Below, piece after piece: positions 1-6,815 of a DNA stretch of 64,000 bases (positions within the stretch are counted from its first letter, which is position 1; each line of letters starts with the position of its first letter). This DNA comes from Opitutia bacterium (lineage in GTDB: Bacteria > Verrucomicrobiota > Verrucomicrobiia > Opitutales > Opitutaceae). The notes below the pieces were generated by a model. That model made no database searches. It was given only the letters and a program-made list of their open reading frames with translations, and was not told where the DNA came from. The translations under genes were made by a program, and so were the position numbers. The DNA is taken from NCBI GenBank assembly GCA_016187925.1, contig JACPIS010000002.1:124001-188000 (forward strand), read 5' to 3'.

Positions 1-65
1 TTCATGGATGCTGCCATAGCGAAGGAATCAGTGCCGGAAGGAGGAGGGAAAAGACTCGAGCGTGT

Positions 66-142
66 CATCCTGAGCGCAGCGAAGGATCCATTGCGCTGCG
101 CGCTGCCGGCTTGGGGCTGGATTCTTCGCTGCGCTCAGAATG
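66..142. repeat. REP-like inverted repeat downstream of ispD
   Basis: Two 24-bp arms, 66-89 and 119-142, are reverse complements with two mismatches; the core is CTGAGCGCAGCGAAGGAT and its complement. The 29-bp centre is unrelated. The element lies just past the 3' end of ispD and could act as a transcript-end hairpin. Elements of this look recur in many bacterial genomes, so it is probably one copy of a dispersed family. Confidence 0.7.
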
Positions 143-161
143 GCAGAATCGAGCGTCAGGT

Positions 162-836
162 TCATGCGCGGGAGAGGAGAAACTCAAGGTAAGGCAGGTC
201 GGCCGGCGTGGTGAGCTTCGGATTCGGGTGCGTGTTCTCGAGCAGCGCGACGGGGTGCTTGAGCAGTTCGACCGCCGCGGCGTCGTCGGTGAGGCGCTTC
301 TGGAGCTTGGCGGCCTTGGTGTAACCGCGGCAGATGAGCTCGCGGGCGAAGACCTGCGGCGTCTCCATCGCCCAGAGGTGGTCGCGGTCGAGCGTGCGCA
401 GGTTGCCCTCGCCGCGGTGGTCCTTGATGGTGTCGGTCACGCGGTGGGCGAGCACGACAGCGTCCTCGCGGCGCACGATCTTGTGCAACGCGACGAGCTG
501 CTCGGGCTGGATGAGCGGACGGGCGCAATCGTGGATGAAGACGTAGCGGACGTCGTCGGGCAGCTCGGCCAGCGCGGCGGTGACGGAGTCCTGGCGCTCG
601 GCGCCGCCGGGCACGAAGAGCGTGGGCGTGGGCGCGTAGGCGGAGAGTTCGACCATCTGGCGCTGGTCGCGGTAGGTGACGACGAAGAAGTCGGCGACGA
701 GGCTGCGGTAGAAGGCGCTCGCGGAGTAGGCGAAGACCGGCTTGCCGGCCAGCGGGGCGAGGATCTTGTCCTCGACGGCGCCGTCCATGCGGCGGCTACT
801 ACCGGCGGCGAGAAGAATGGCGGCGGTGCGGCTCAA
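162..836 (-). CDS. ispD: 2-C-methyl-D-erythritol 4-phosphate cytidylyltransferase (IspD)
   Basis: Third step of the non-mevalonate isoprenoid pathway: CTP plus MEP gives CDP-methylerythritol, in the cytosol. The 224-residue product opens with the nucleotidyltransferase signature AAILLAAGSSRRM, followed by a Lys-containing ED-K-ILAPLAGKPV stretch, and carries the internal FIHDCARP motif and DDAAAVE typical of IspD. Length is normal for the family. The start is TTG at 836, chosen because translation then begins directly at the conserved N-terminus; no Shine-Dalgarno sequence is visible. It lies 50 bp downstream of pyrF on the same strand. ispE, a later enzyme of the same pathway, sits just across the divergent promoter region. 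Confidence 0.92.
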   Translation of the reverse strand: MSRTAAILLAAGSSRRMDGAVEDKILAPLAGKPVFAYSASAFYRSLVADFFVVTYRDQRQMVELSAYAPTPTLFVPGGAERQDSVTAALAELPDDVRYVFIHDCARPLIQPEQLVALHKIVRREDAVVLAHRVTDTIKDHRGEGNLRTLDRDHLWAMETPQVFARELICRGYTKAAKLQKRLTDDAAAVELLKHPVALLENTHPNPKLTTPADLPYLEFLLSRA

Positions 837-843
837 GGGGTGG

Positions 844-871
844 TTGAGAGTTGAGGGTTGAGAGTCGAGAG
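844..871. repeat. Four-copy 7-bp tandem repeat
   Basis: Four heptamers in register: TTGAGAG, TTGAGGG, TTGAGAG, TCGAGAG. They fill most of the 50-bp gap between pyrF and ispD. One strand is purine-rich. A second heptamer array of different sequence occurs at 21983-22003. Confidence 0.75.
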
Positions 872-886
872 GCCGGGCAAGACCGC

Positions 887-1600
887 TCAGGTGCCGTTGA
901 GTTCGGCGAGGATGCCGCGGGCGGCGGCGGCGGGATCGGCGGCCTTGAGGATGGGGCGGCCGACGACGATGTAACTGGAGCCGGCGCGCGCCGCGTCGGC
1001 GGGAGTCATGACGCGTTTTTGGTCGTCGCCTCCGCCGACCTCGCTCGCCGGGCGGATGCCGGGCGTGACGAGCTGCATGTCGGCGGGAAGGTTTTTGCGG
1101 AGCAACGCGACCTCGAGCGGCGAGCAGACGAGCCCGCGCAGGCCGGAATCGGCGGCGAGCTTGCCCAGGCGGGCGACCTGTTGCTCGGGTGCGACGCCGA
1201 CGCCGATCTCGGCGAGGCCGGCGGCATCCATCGAGGTGAGGACGGTGACACCGAGCAGGAGGAGCTGGGGATTGGTTTTCTGCTGGGCGGCCACGGCGGC
1301 GCGCATCATCTCGCCACCGCCGGCGGTGTGCAGCGTCAGCATGCGGATGGGCAGAGGGCCGAGCGACTCGACGGCCTTGCCGACGGTGTTGGGGATGTCG
1401 TGCAGCTTCAGGTCGAGAAAGATGTCGAAGCCCATGCTGGCGACCTCGCGCACGTAGTTCGGGCCGTAGGCCGTGAACATCTGCAGGCCGATCTTCACCC
1501 AGCGGAGCTGGCCGCGCAACTGGCGGAGAATGGGCGCAGCTTCTTCGCGCGTGGGAACGTCGAGGGCCAGGATCAGATCGCAGGGCATGGGCTGGGGCAT
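887..1600 (-). CDS. pyrF: Orotidine 5'-phosphate decarboxylase (PyrF)
   Basis: Last step of de novo UMP synthesis (OMP to UMP plus CO2), cytosolic dimer. The 237-residue chain shows LILALDVPT near the start, the catalytic Asp-x-Lys-x-x-x-Asp in FLDLKLHDIPNTV (Lys about residue 65), and the phosphate-binding VTPGIRP and IVVGRPI motifs of the group I family. The ATG at 1600 is preferred. A GTG three bases upstream (1603) and an in-frame ATG at 1588 are alternatives. It starts at the edge of the CACTAAT repeat element and is divergent from ispE; ispD follows after 50 bp. Confidence 0.93.
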   Translation of the reverse strand: MPQPMPCDLILALDVPTREEAAPILRQLRGQLRWVKIGLQMFTAYGPNYVREVASMGFDIFLDLKLHDIPNTVGKAVESLGPLPIRMLTLHTAGGGEMMRAAVAAQQKTNPQLLLLGVTVLTSMDAAGLAEIGVGVAPEQQVARLGKLAADSGLRGLVCSPLEVALLRKNLPADMQLVTPGIRPASEVGGGDDQKRVMTPADAARAGSSYIVVGRPILKAADPAAAARGILAELNGT

Positions 1601-1690
1601 CACTAATGAACACTAATCGGCACTAATCAAAGAGAGAAATGCCGGGCGGGAATTTTCTAGGATTGAAGGGGATTAGTGTTCATTAGTGGG
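1601..1690. repeat. CACTAAT decamer array with inverted copy, in the pyrF/ispE divergent region
   Basis: Three direct 10-bp units (CACTAATGAA, CACTAATCGG, CACTAATCAA) occupy 1601-1630. The first 18 bp recur as a perfect reverse complement at 1671-1688. The element fills the intergenic region from which pyrF and ispE diverge. A second element with the same architecture lies between leuC and leuD (about 40326-40375). It could be a dispersed repeat or a protein-binding site; the sequence alone does not decide. Confidence 0.75.
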
Positions 1691-1699
1691 GGAAAGTTC

Positions 1700-2572
1700 A
1701 TGGGCGTCACGATTTTCAGTCCCGCCAAGATCAATCTTTACCTCGCCGTCACCGGCCGGCGGGCGGACGGTTTCCATGATCTCGTGTCCGTGGCGGCGCC
1801 GCTGGAGTTCGGCGACACGCTCGAAGCGGACGAGGCCGGGGAATTTTCCCTCGAGTGCGACGTGGCCGACGTGCCGGTGGACGGCTCGAACCTCATCCTG
1901 CAGGCCGCGGCGGCGTTCGCGGCGGCGACGGGCTGGAAGGGTGGGGCGCGTTTCAAGCTCACCAAACGCATCCCGCTGGGCGCGGGGCTCGGCGGCGGCA
2001 GCAGCAACGCCGTCGCCGCCCTGCGCGCGCTCAACCAGCTGGCGGGTGGCATCGCGACCGAGGCGCAGATCGCCGCGATGGCGGCGGAGCTCGGGTCCGA
2101 TTGCGCGCTGTTTTTGCGGAATGTGCCGGTCGTGATGCGCGGGCGCGGCGAACGGGTGGAGGCTTTGCCCGACGCGGCGACGCGCCGCCTGCGCGGACGA
2201 CGCGTGCTGTTGTTCAAGCCCAGTTTCGGCATCAGCACACCGTGGGCGTATGGACGCATGGCGGCGCGCGGCGCGGATTATCTGCCGGCGGCCGAGGCGG
2301 AGCGGCGGCTGGCGGCGTGGATCGGCTCGGACGCGGCGGTGGAAAATCTTTTGTTCAACAACATGGAGCCGGCAGCGTTCGAGAAATTCACTGCGCTGCC
2401 CGTGATGCTGGAGCGGTTGCGCCGCGAGTCCGGCCTCGTCGCGCGCATGAGCGGTAGCGGCAGCGCGTGTTTCGCGCTGCCCGGGGACGATGCGGCGCCG
2501 GCGCCGCTGGAGACGCGCATCCGCGAGGGCTGGGGCCCGGTGGCGTTCGTCCGGGTGACGCGCCTTGCCTAG
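1700..2572 (+). CDS. ispE: 4-diphosphocytidyl-2-C-methyl-D-erythritol kinase (IspE)
   Basis: ATP-dependent phosphorylation of CDP-methylerythritol, the step after IspD. This is a GHMP-kinase-fold protein of 290 residues, normal for the family. Visible signatures are SPAKINLYLAV at the N-terminus, the ATP-binding glycine loop PLGAGLGGGSSNA at about residues 96-108, and a C-terminal MSGSGSACFA loop. The ATG at 1700 is preceded by a GGGGGAAAG Shine-Dalgarno-like stretch. The gene is transcribed away from pyrF-ispD and is followed 56 bp later by ptsI. Confidence 0.94.
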   Translation: MGVTIFSPAKINLYLAVTGRRADGFHDLVSVAAPLEFGDTLEADEAGEFSLECDVADVPVDGSNLILQAAAAFAAATGWKGGARFKLTKRIPLGAGLGGGSSNAVAALRALNQLAGGIATEAQIAAMAAELGSDCALFLRNVPVVMRGRGERVEALPDAATRRLRGRRVLLFKPSFGISTPWAYGRMAARGADYLPAAEAERRLAAWIGSDAAVENLLFNNMEPAAFEKFTALPVMLERLRRESGLVARMSGSGSACFALPGDDAAPAPLETRIREGWGPVAFVRVTRLA

Positions 2573-2628
2573 ACTTCCGCATTGACCGCGTGCGGCGGCG
2601 GGTCGTTAATCCGCGGACCTTACGACCC

Positions 2629-4389
2629 ATGGACTCACGCGGCAAAACCGAGATCGTCGTCCAGGGCATAGCTGCATCCAAGGGGATCGCTTACGGGCAG
2701 GTGTTCCTCTATCTGCAGAGCGAGTTGGAGGTGCCGCGCTACACGGTCGACCCCGACAAGCGCATGGCGGAGATCGCGCGCTTCGAGCAGGCGCTCGTCA
2801 CCACCCGCCAGCAGATCGCGCAGGTACAGCAGCAGGTGAAGCGCAACCTCAGCGAGGAAGAGGCGCTGATCTTCGACGCGCACCAGATGGTGCTCGAGGA
2901 CCAGGCGCTCATCGGCGAAACTATCCGCGAGTTCGAGACCAGCGGGCTGAACATCGAGACGTGTTTCAACGCCGTCGCGACCCGCTACATCGAGGCCTTT
3001 GCCCAGATCGACGACGAGTATCTGCGCGAACGCGCGGCCGACATCAAGGACGTGACGCGCCGCGTGCTGCATGTGCTGCTCGGCCAGTCGGCGCAGAATC
3101 TCAGCGAACTGGTCGAGAAACGCATCATCATCGCCGTCGACGTCTCGCCCTCCGAGGCCGCCAGCATCGACCGCAGCGCGGCGCTCGGCATCGTCACCGA
3201 CGGCGGCAGCCGCACGAGCCACGCGGTGATCGTCGCCCGTTCGCTGAAGATTCCCGCCGTCGTCGGCGCGCGCGACCTGACCGCCAAGGTGCAGAACGGC
3301 GACTGGGTGGTGCTCGACGGCTACGAGGGCATCGTCATCGTCAACCCGACGCAGGCGACGCTCTTCCGCTACGGCAAGATCCAGGAGGAGAAAAAGACTT
3401 TCGAGAACCGCCTGCTCGCCGCCGTCGACCAGCCGGCCGAGACGCTCGACGGCGTGCGCGTGACGCTCCGCGCCAACATCGAGAAGACCGACGAGGTCGG
3501 TCTCGTGAAGCAGTACCGCGGCGAGGGCGTCGGCCTCTACCGCACGGAGTTCCTCTTCCTCAACTCGCACCGCGTGCCCGACGAGGAGAAGCAATACGAG
3601 GCCTACCGCACGATCGTCGAAGGCCTCGCGCCCGCGGCGGTGACCATCCGCACCCTCGACATCGGCGGCGACAAGCCGCTCCCCGGCGACCCGCACCTCA
3701 TCGGTCCGGAGGCGAATCCCTTCCTCGGTTTCCGCGCCATCCGCATGTGCCTGGAAAACCCCGAGCTGTTCAAGAACCAGCTCCGCGCCATCCTCCGCGC
3801 CAGTGCGCACGGCAAGGTGGAGCTGATGTATCCGATGATCAGCGGCGCCGAGGAACTGGAGCGCGCCAACGCCCTGCTCGACGAGGCCCGCGCCGAGCTG
3901 CGCACTCGCGGCCAGAAGTACGACGAGAAGATGCGCGTCGGCACGATGATCGAGATCCCCAGCGCGGCGCTTTCGGCCGATGTGCTGGCGGAGAAATGCG
4001 ATTTCTTCAGCCTCGGCACGAACGACCTCATCCAATATCTGCTCGCCATCGACCGCGGCAACAACCGCATCGCCCACCTCTACGACCCCACGCACCCCGC
4101 CGTGCTGCGCGTCATCAAGCAGGTGGTCGACGAGGCCAAGGCCAAGAAGATCAAGGTCAGCGTCTGCGGCGAGATGGCCGGCGACCCGATCTATGCGCCG
4201 CTCCTGCTCGGCCTCGGCATCGACGAGCTGAGCATGACGCCCCCGCTGCTGCCCGCGGTGAAGTTTCTCATCCGCAACACCAAATTCTCCGACGCGAAGA
4301 AACTCGCCGCCGAGGCGCTCAAGCAGACCGACCCGCGCAAGACCTACGCCCTCATCGAGGCCTTCTACAACGAGCGCGTGAAGGAGTGA
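2629..4389 (+). CDS. ptsI: Phosphoenolpyruvate-protein phosphotransferase, PTS enzyme I (PtsI)
   Basis: Transfers phosphate from PEP to HPr in the sugar phosphotransferase system; cytosolic. The 586-residue protein has the complete EI layout: N-terminal HPr-binding helices, the swivelling phosphohistidine domain with GGSRTSHAVIVAR (active His198), and the PEP-binding barrel with YRTEFLF (Arg305), FFSLGTNDLIQY and VSVCGEMAGDP (Cys513). All the key residues expected for an active enzyme are present. The ATG at 2629 puts the conserved VQGIAASKGIAYG segment near the N-terminus. No HPr (ptsH) or EII gene lies nearby, so the role (sugar uptake or regulation) cannot be told from context. Confidence 0.94.
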   Translation: MDSRGKTEIVVQGIAASKGIAYGQVFLYLQSELEVPRYTVDPDKRMAEIARFEQALVTTRQQIAQVQQQVKRNLSEEEALIFDAHQMVLEDQALIGETIREFETSGLNIETCFNAVATRYIEAFAQIDDEYLRERAADIKDVTRRVLHVLLGQSAQNLSELVEKRIIIAVDVSPSEAASIDRSAALGIVTDGGSRTSHAVIVARSLKIPAVVGARDLTAKVQNGDWVVLDGYEGIVIVNPTQATLFRYGKIQEEKKTFENRLLAAVDQPAETLDGVRVTLRANIEKTDEVGLVKQYRGEGVGLYRTEFLFLNSHRVPDEEKQYEAYRTIVEGLAPAAVTIRTLDIGGDKPLPGDPHLIGPEANPFLGFRAIRMCLENPELFKNQLRAILRASAHGKVELMYPMISGAEELERANALLDEARAELRTRGQKYDEKMRVGTMIEIPSAALSADVLAEKCDFFSLGTNDLIQYLLAIDRGNNRIAHLYDPTHPAVLRVIKQVVDEAKAKKIKVSVCGEMAGDPIYAPLLLGLGIDELSMTPPLLPAVKFLIRNTKFSDAKKLAAEALKQTDPRKTYALIEAFYNERVKE

Positions 4390-4454
4390 GCGCAGGCGGC
4401 GTTGACACGAAGGAGGATTGCCTGCCAATTTTCTGGCGCCGGGCCGCCTCCTTC

Positions 4455-4712
4455 ATGCCTACCACCGCTTCGTTTCGTGGTATCACGATCCGATTATACC
4501 CCGACGACCATCTGCCTCTGCACTTCCATGCCTTTTATGGCGACAGTGAGGCGATGATTGACATCAACGCCCTTACATCGATCGCCGGCGGCCTGCCACC
4601 CGCCCAATTGCGCGAAGTACTCGCGTGGGCCGGGCGGCATCAGGCCGATCTAGTGGATCGCTGGCAGCGTTGCCAAAACCATCAACCCGTGCCAAGAATT
4701 CCGCACCCATGA
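4455..4712 (+). CDS. DUF4160-family small protein
   Basis: An 85-residue protein beginning MPTTASFRGITIRLYPDDH and continuing LPLHFHAFYGDSEAMI. This matches the recalled DUF4160 pattern: short N-terminal strand, then a D-H-x-P-x-H-x-H motif. The function of the family is not established. It overlaps the next gene by 4 bp (ATGA), so the two are translationally coupled. DUF4160 and DUF2442 proteins are commonly neighbours and are suspected to form a toxin-antitoxin-like pair, which is an inference. An upstream extension in the same frame is possible, but this ATG gives the canonical N-terminus. Confidence 0.7.
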   Translation: MPTTASFRGITIRLYPDDHLPLHFHAFYGDSEAMIDINALTSIAGGLPPAQLREVLAWAGRHQADLVDRWQRCQNHQPVPRIPHP

Positions 4713-5056
4713 AATTCGCCCTCGCCAAGGTCGTTACTGTCAAAGCCCTGCCGAAACACCGGCTGGCTCTGGCTTTCTCCGATGGGATGGAGGGCGTCTA
4801 CGATTGCACGTCGCATTTGTGGGGCGAGATGTTTGAGCCGCTGAAAGATCAGAAATTTTTCGCCAAAGTCGCACTTGATCACGGCGCACCGACCTGGCCA
4901 AACGGCGCCGACCTCGACCCCGGCGTGCTTCGTGAAGCCATCGCAAATCAAACGCCGATCAAAGCCAAGCGGGCCGTCCTGAAAGCCCGGCTCAAGGGCA
5001 AGTTGCGGGTGGTGGCCGAGGAAGCTGCACCTTACCCCTCCCGGCCCCGCCGATAA
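4709..5056 (+). CDS. DUF2442-family protein, partner of DUF4160
   Basis: A 115-residue protein. Its first 80 residues fit DUF2442: strand-rich N-terminus, LALAFSDGMEGVYD, then an APTWPNGADLDPGVL motif near residues 69-83, which is the family hallmark. The C-terminal 30 residues are basic and low in complexity (KAKRAVLKARLKGK), longer than the usual domain, and could contact nucleic acid. Its start overlaps the DUF4160 stop. Biochemical function is unknown. Confidence 0.7.
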   Translation: MKFALAKVVTVKALPKHRLALAFSDGMEGVYDCTSHLWGEMFEPLKDQKFFAKVALDHGAPTWPNGADLDPGVLREAIANQTPIKAKRAVLKARLKGKLRVVAEEAAPYPSRPRR

Positions 5057-5066
5057 ATCGGCCCCG

Positions 5067-5126
5067 CTGCCCGACACCCGGGTTGTCTATTGCGGCGACA
5101 GTCTGGAGTAGTTGCGCAAGCTACGA
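5067..5126 (+). pseudogene. Possible 5' remnant of a DNA methyltransferase gene
   Basis: Frame 5067-5126 reads LPDTRVVYCGDSLE-stop-LRKL. This matches the N-terminal motif of adenine-specific (type III/beta-class) DNA methyltransferases (RVIYxGDNLExLxKL), with a TAG where Gln (CAG) would be expected. Downstream the match is lost and no DPPF/DPPY catalytic motif follows. It lies directly after the DUF4160/DUF2442 pair, in a 267-bp gene-free stretch before pfk. I read it as a decayed fragment; a chance match is possible because only about 17 codons are involved. Confidence 0.4.
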
Positions 5127-5323
5127 TCGACGACATCTTGAACGAGCAACTGGCGCGCAAGCTGGCTTGAGTCGGTTCTGTTTTGTGCCGGAGCGATTGT
5201 TGCCGGGGGATGCGCTGCGGTCGGAGCAAAACGGGCGATTTTCCCGGCATTGCTGACGGGGTGCGAACGTGGTAGCAGTCTGGTCCGTCGGGGAGGCATG
5301 AGCAGGAACGGAGAACCAGCACA

Positions 5324-6523
5324 ATGACTCATATCAAATCCAAGGGAACCATCGGCATTCTGACCGGCGGCGGCGACGTCCCGGGACTCAACCCGGCCAT
5401 CCGCGCCGTCACGATCCGGGCGTTGCGCGAGGGCTACAAGGTCATCGGCATCCGCAAGGGCTGGAACGGCCTGGTCGGCATGGTGCGTGACAAGGGCCAC
5501 GACAACAGCGAGCACTACTTCCACCTCACCGAGGAGATCGTCAACCGCGCCGGCCGCACCGGCGGCACGTTTTTGCACAGCTCGCGCACGCGGCCCAGCC
5601 ACGTGCCGAAGGGCAGCGTCCCTGAGCACCTGCGCAGCACCTTCAACGCCGACACCAACGATCTGACCCCCGAGGTGCTGAAGAACCTCGAGTGGCTCGG
5701 CATCGACCACATGATCCCCATCGGCGGCGACGACACGCTGAGCTACGGCGTGCACCTCTTCCAGAAGGGCATCAAGGTCATCGCGATTCCCAAGACGATG
5801 GACAACGACGTCCCGGGCACGGACTATTGCATCGGTTTCAGCACCTGCGTGTCACGCACGATCAGCCTGATCAACACGCTGCGCACGTCGGCCGGCTCGC
5901 ACGAGCGCTTCCTCGTGGTGGAGGTGTTCGGCCGCTACGCCGGGTTCACGGCCATGCTGCCCACGATGGCCGGCGCGGCCAACCGCTGCGTGATCCCCGA
6001 GTGGAAGTTCAACATCGACCGCCTGACCGAGCTGCTGGTCGCCGACCACCAGAAGAATCCCAGCAAGTACTCCATCGTGCTCGTGTCGGAGGGCGCCTCG
6101 TTCGAGGGCGAGGAGATGGTCTATGAGAGCGCGGAGAAGGACATGTTCGGCCACGCCAAGCTCGGCGGCATCGGCGACATGGTTTCGTCCCGGCTCAAGG
6201 ATCTGTCGCCGAAATACAATCGCGGCAAAAAGATCGACGTCATCAACCAGCGCCTCGGCTACCTCGTGCGCGGCGGCGATCCCGACGCCATCGACTCCGT
6301 GGTGCCGATGGCCTACGGCAACCTCGCGCTCGACCTGATCCTGCAGGGCATCCACGGCCGCTTGGTGGCGTTGAAAAACGGCCGCTACGACAACCTGCCC
6401 ATCGAGGTCGTGACCTCGACCAAGAAACTCGTGAACGTGAACCGGGACTACAACACCGACCGCCTGCGCCCGCAGTACCGCAGCTTCGAGATGCGCCCGC
6501 TGTTCATCATGACGAGCGAGTAA
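5324..6523 (+). CDS. 6-phosphofructokinase, probably pyrophosphate-dependent
   Basis: Phosphorylates fructose 6-phosphate in glycolysis. The 399-residue protein has the PFK fold: GILTGGGDVPGLNPAIRAV at the N-terminus, IGGDDTLSYG (residues 133-142), PKTMDNDVPGTD (156-167) and a VEVFGRYAGF substrate loop. ATP-dependent enzymes have Gly after the GGD (GGDG) and Gly before the T-x-D-N-D. Here these are Asp137 and Lys157, the combination associated with PPi-dependent, reversible PFKs. The start ATG is preceded by GGAGAA. The gene stands alone, 267 bp after the DUF2442 gene. Confidence 0.88.
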   Translation: MTHIKSKGTIGILTGGGDVPGLNPAIRAVTIRALREGYKVIGIRKGWNGLVGMVRDKGHDNSEHYFHLTEEIVNRAGRTGGTFLHSSRTRPSHVPKGSVPEHLRSTFNADTNDLTPEVLKNLEWLGIDHMIPIGGDDTLSYGVHLFQKGIKVIAIPKTMDNDVPGTDYCIGFSTCVSRTISLINTLRTSAGSHERFLVVEVFGRYAGFTAMLPTMAGAANRCVIPEWKFNIDRLTELLVADHQKNPSKYSIVLVSEGASFEGEEMVYESAEKDMFGHAKLGGIGDMVSSRLKDLSPKYNRGKKIDVINQRLGYLVRGGDPDAIDSVVPMAYGNLALDLILQGIHGRLVALKNGRYDNLPIEVVTSTKKLVNVNRDYNTDRLRPQYRSFEMRPLFIMTSE

Positions 6524-6815
6524 GCGCGGGCCAGTGGAGATCCGGGGCAGGGTGCGACCGTTGCGCCCGCCGAGATCGTGATGCCGACTTCACGGCGGGC
6601 CCAGCGGTCCCACCCTACCAGTGCGGACACGCTCGCGGCTGGGACCGCCACGCCACCGGAGAAGCGTGATTGGCGCGCTCTTTCCGGTGGATGGCCCGGC
6701 TCCCGCCGGGACACCAGCCGACCGCTTGGGGTACTGATGTGGGAGGGGCTTTATGCCCCGACAGTGGAGCGGCGGTGCAGGGAGTCGGGGCGTAAAGCCC
6801 CTCCCGCAACGGGGC
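6524..6815. other. Gene-free interval with mosaic repeats between pfk and the ArsR-methyltransferase gene
   Basis: No plausible gene is seen in this 292-bp convergent interval. It starts with a segment containing GCAGGGTGCGACCG, whose complement-like relative recurs near 12003-12018 (GCGGTCGCACCCTACC). It ends with the strong dyad at 6740-6807 listed separately. It probably serves as transcript-end and repeat-carrying DNA. Confidence 0.5.
6740..6807. repeat. Dyad built on GGGGCTTTATGCCCC
   Basis: Arms 6740-6762 (GGGAGGGGCTTTATGCCCCGAC) and 6784-6807 are near-perfect reverse complements around a 21-bp centre. A degenerate single arm (GGGCGTAAAGCCTGCTCCTCGC) occurs at about 24565-24589 upstream of purD, which suggests a dispersed REP-like family. 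Confidence 0.65.

Noticed and set aside
2635-4428. Long open frame antisense to ptsI (leftward)
   Set aside because: It has no recognisable protein features, low-complexity residue use, and lies wholly under a canonical enzyme I; GC-rich DNA makes such frames common.
4402-4430. TTGACA after ptsI as a promoter for the DUF4160/DUF2442 pair
   Set aside because: The hexamer 17 bp downstream (CCAATT) is a poor -10 box.
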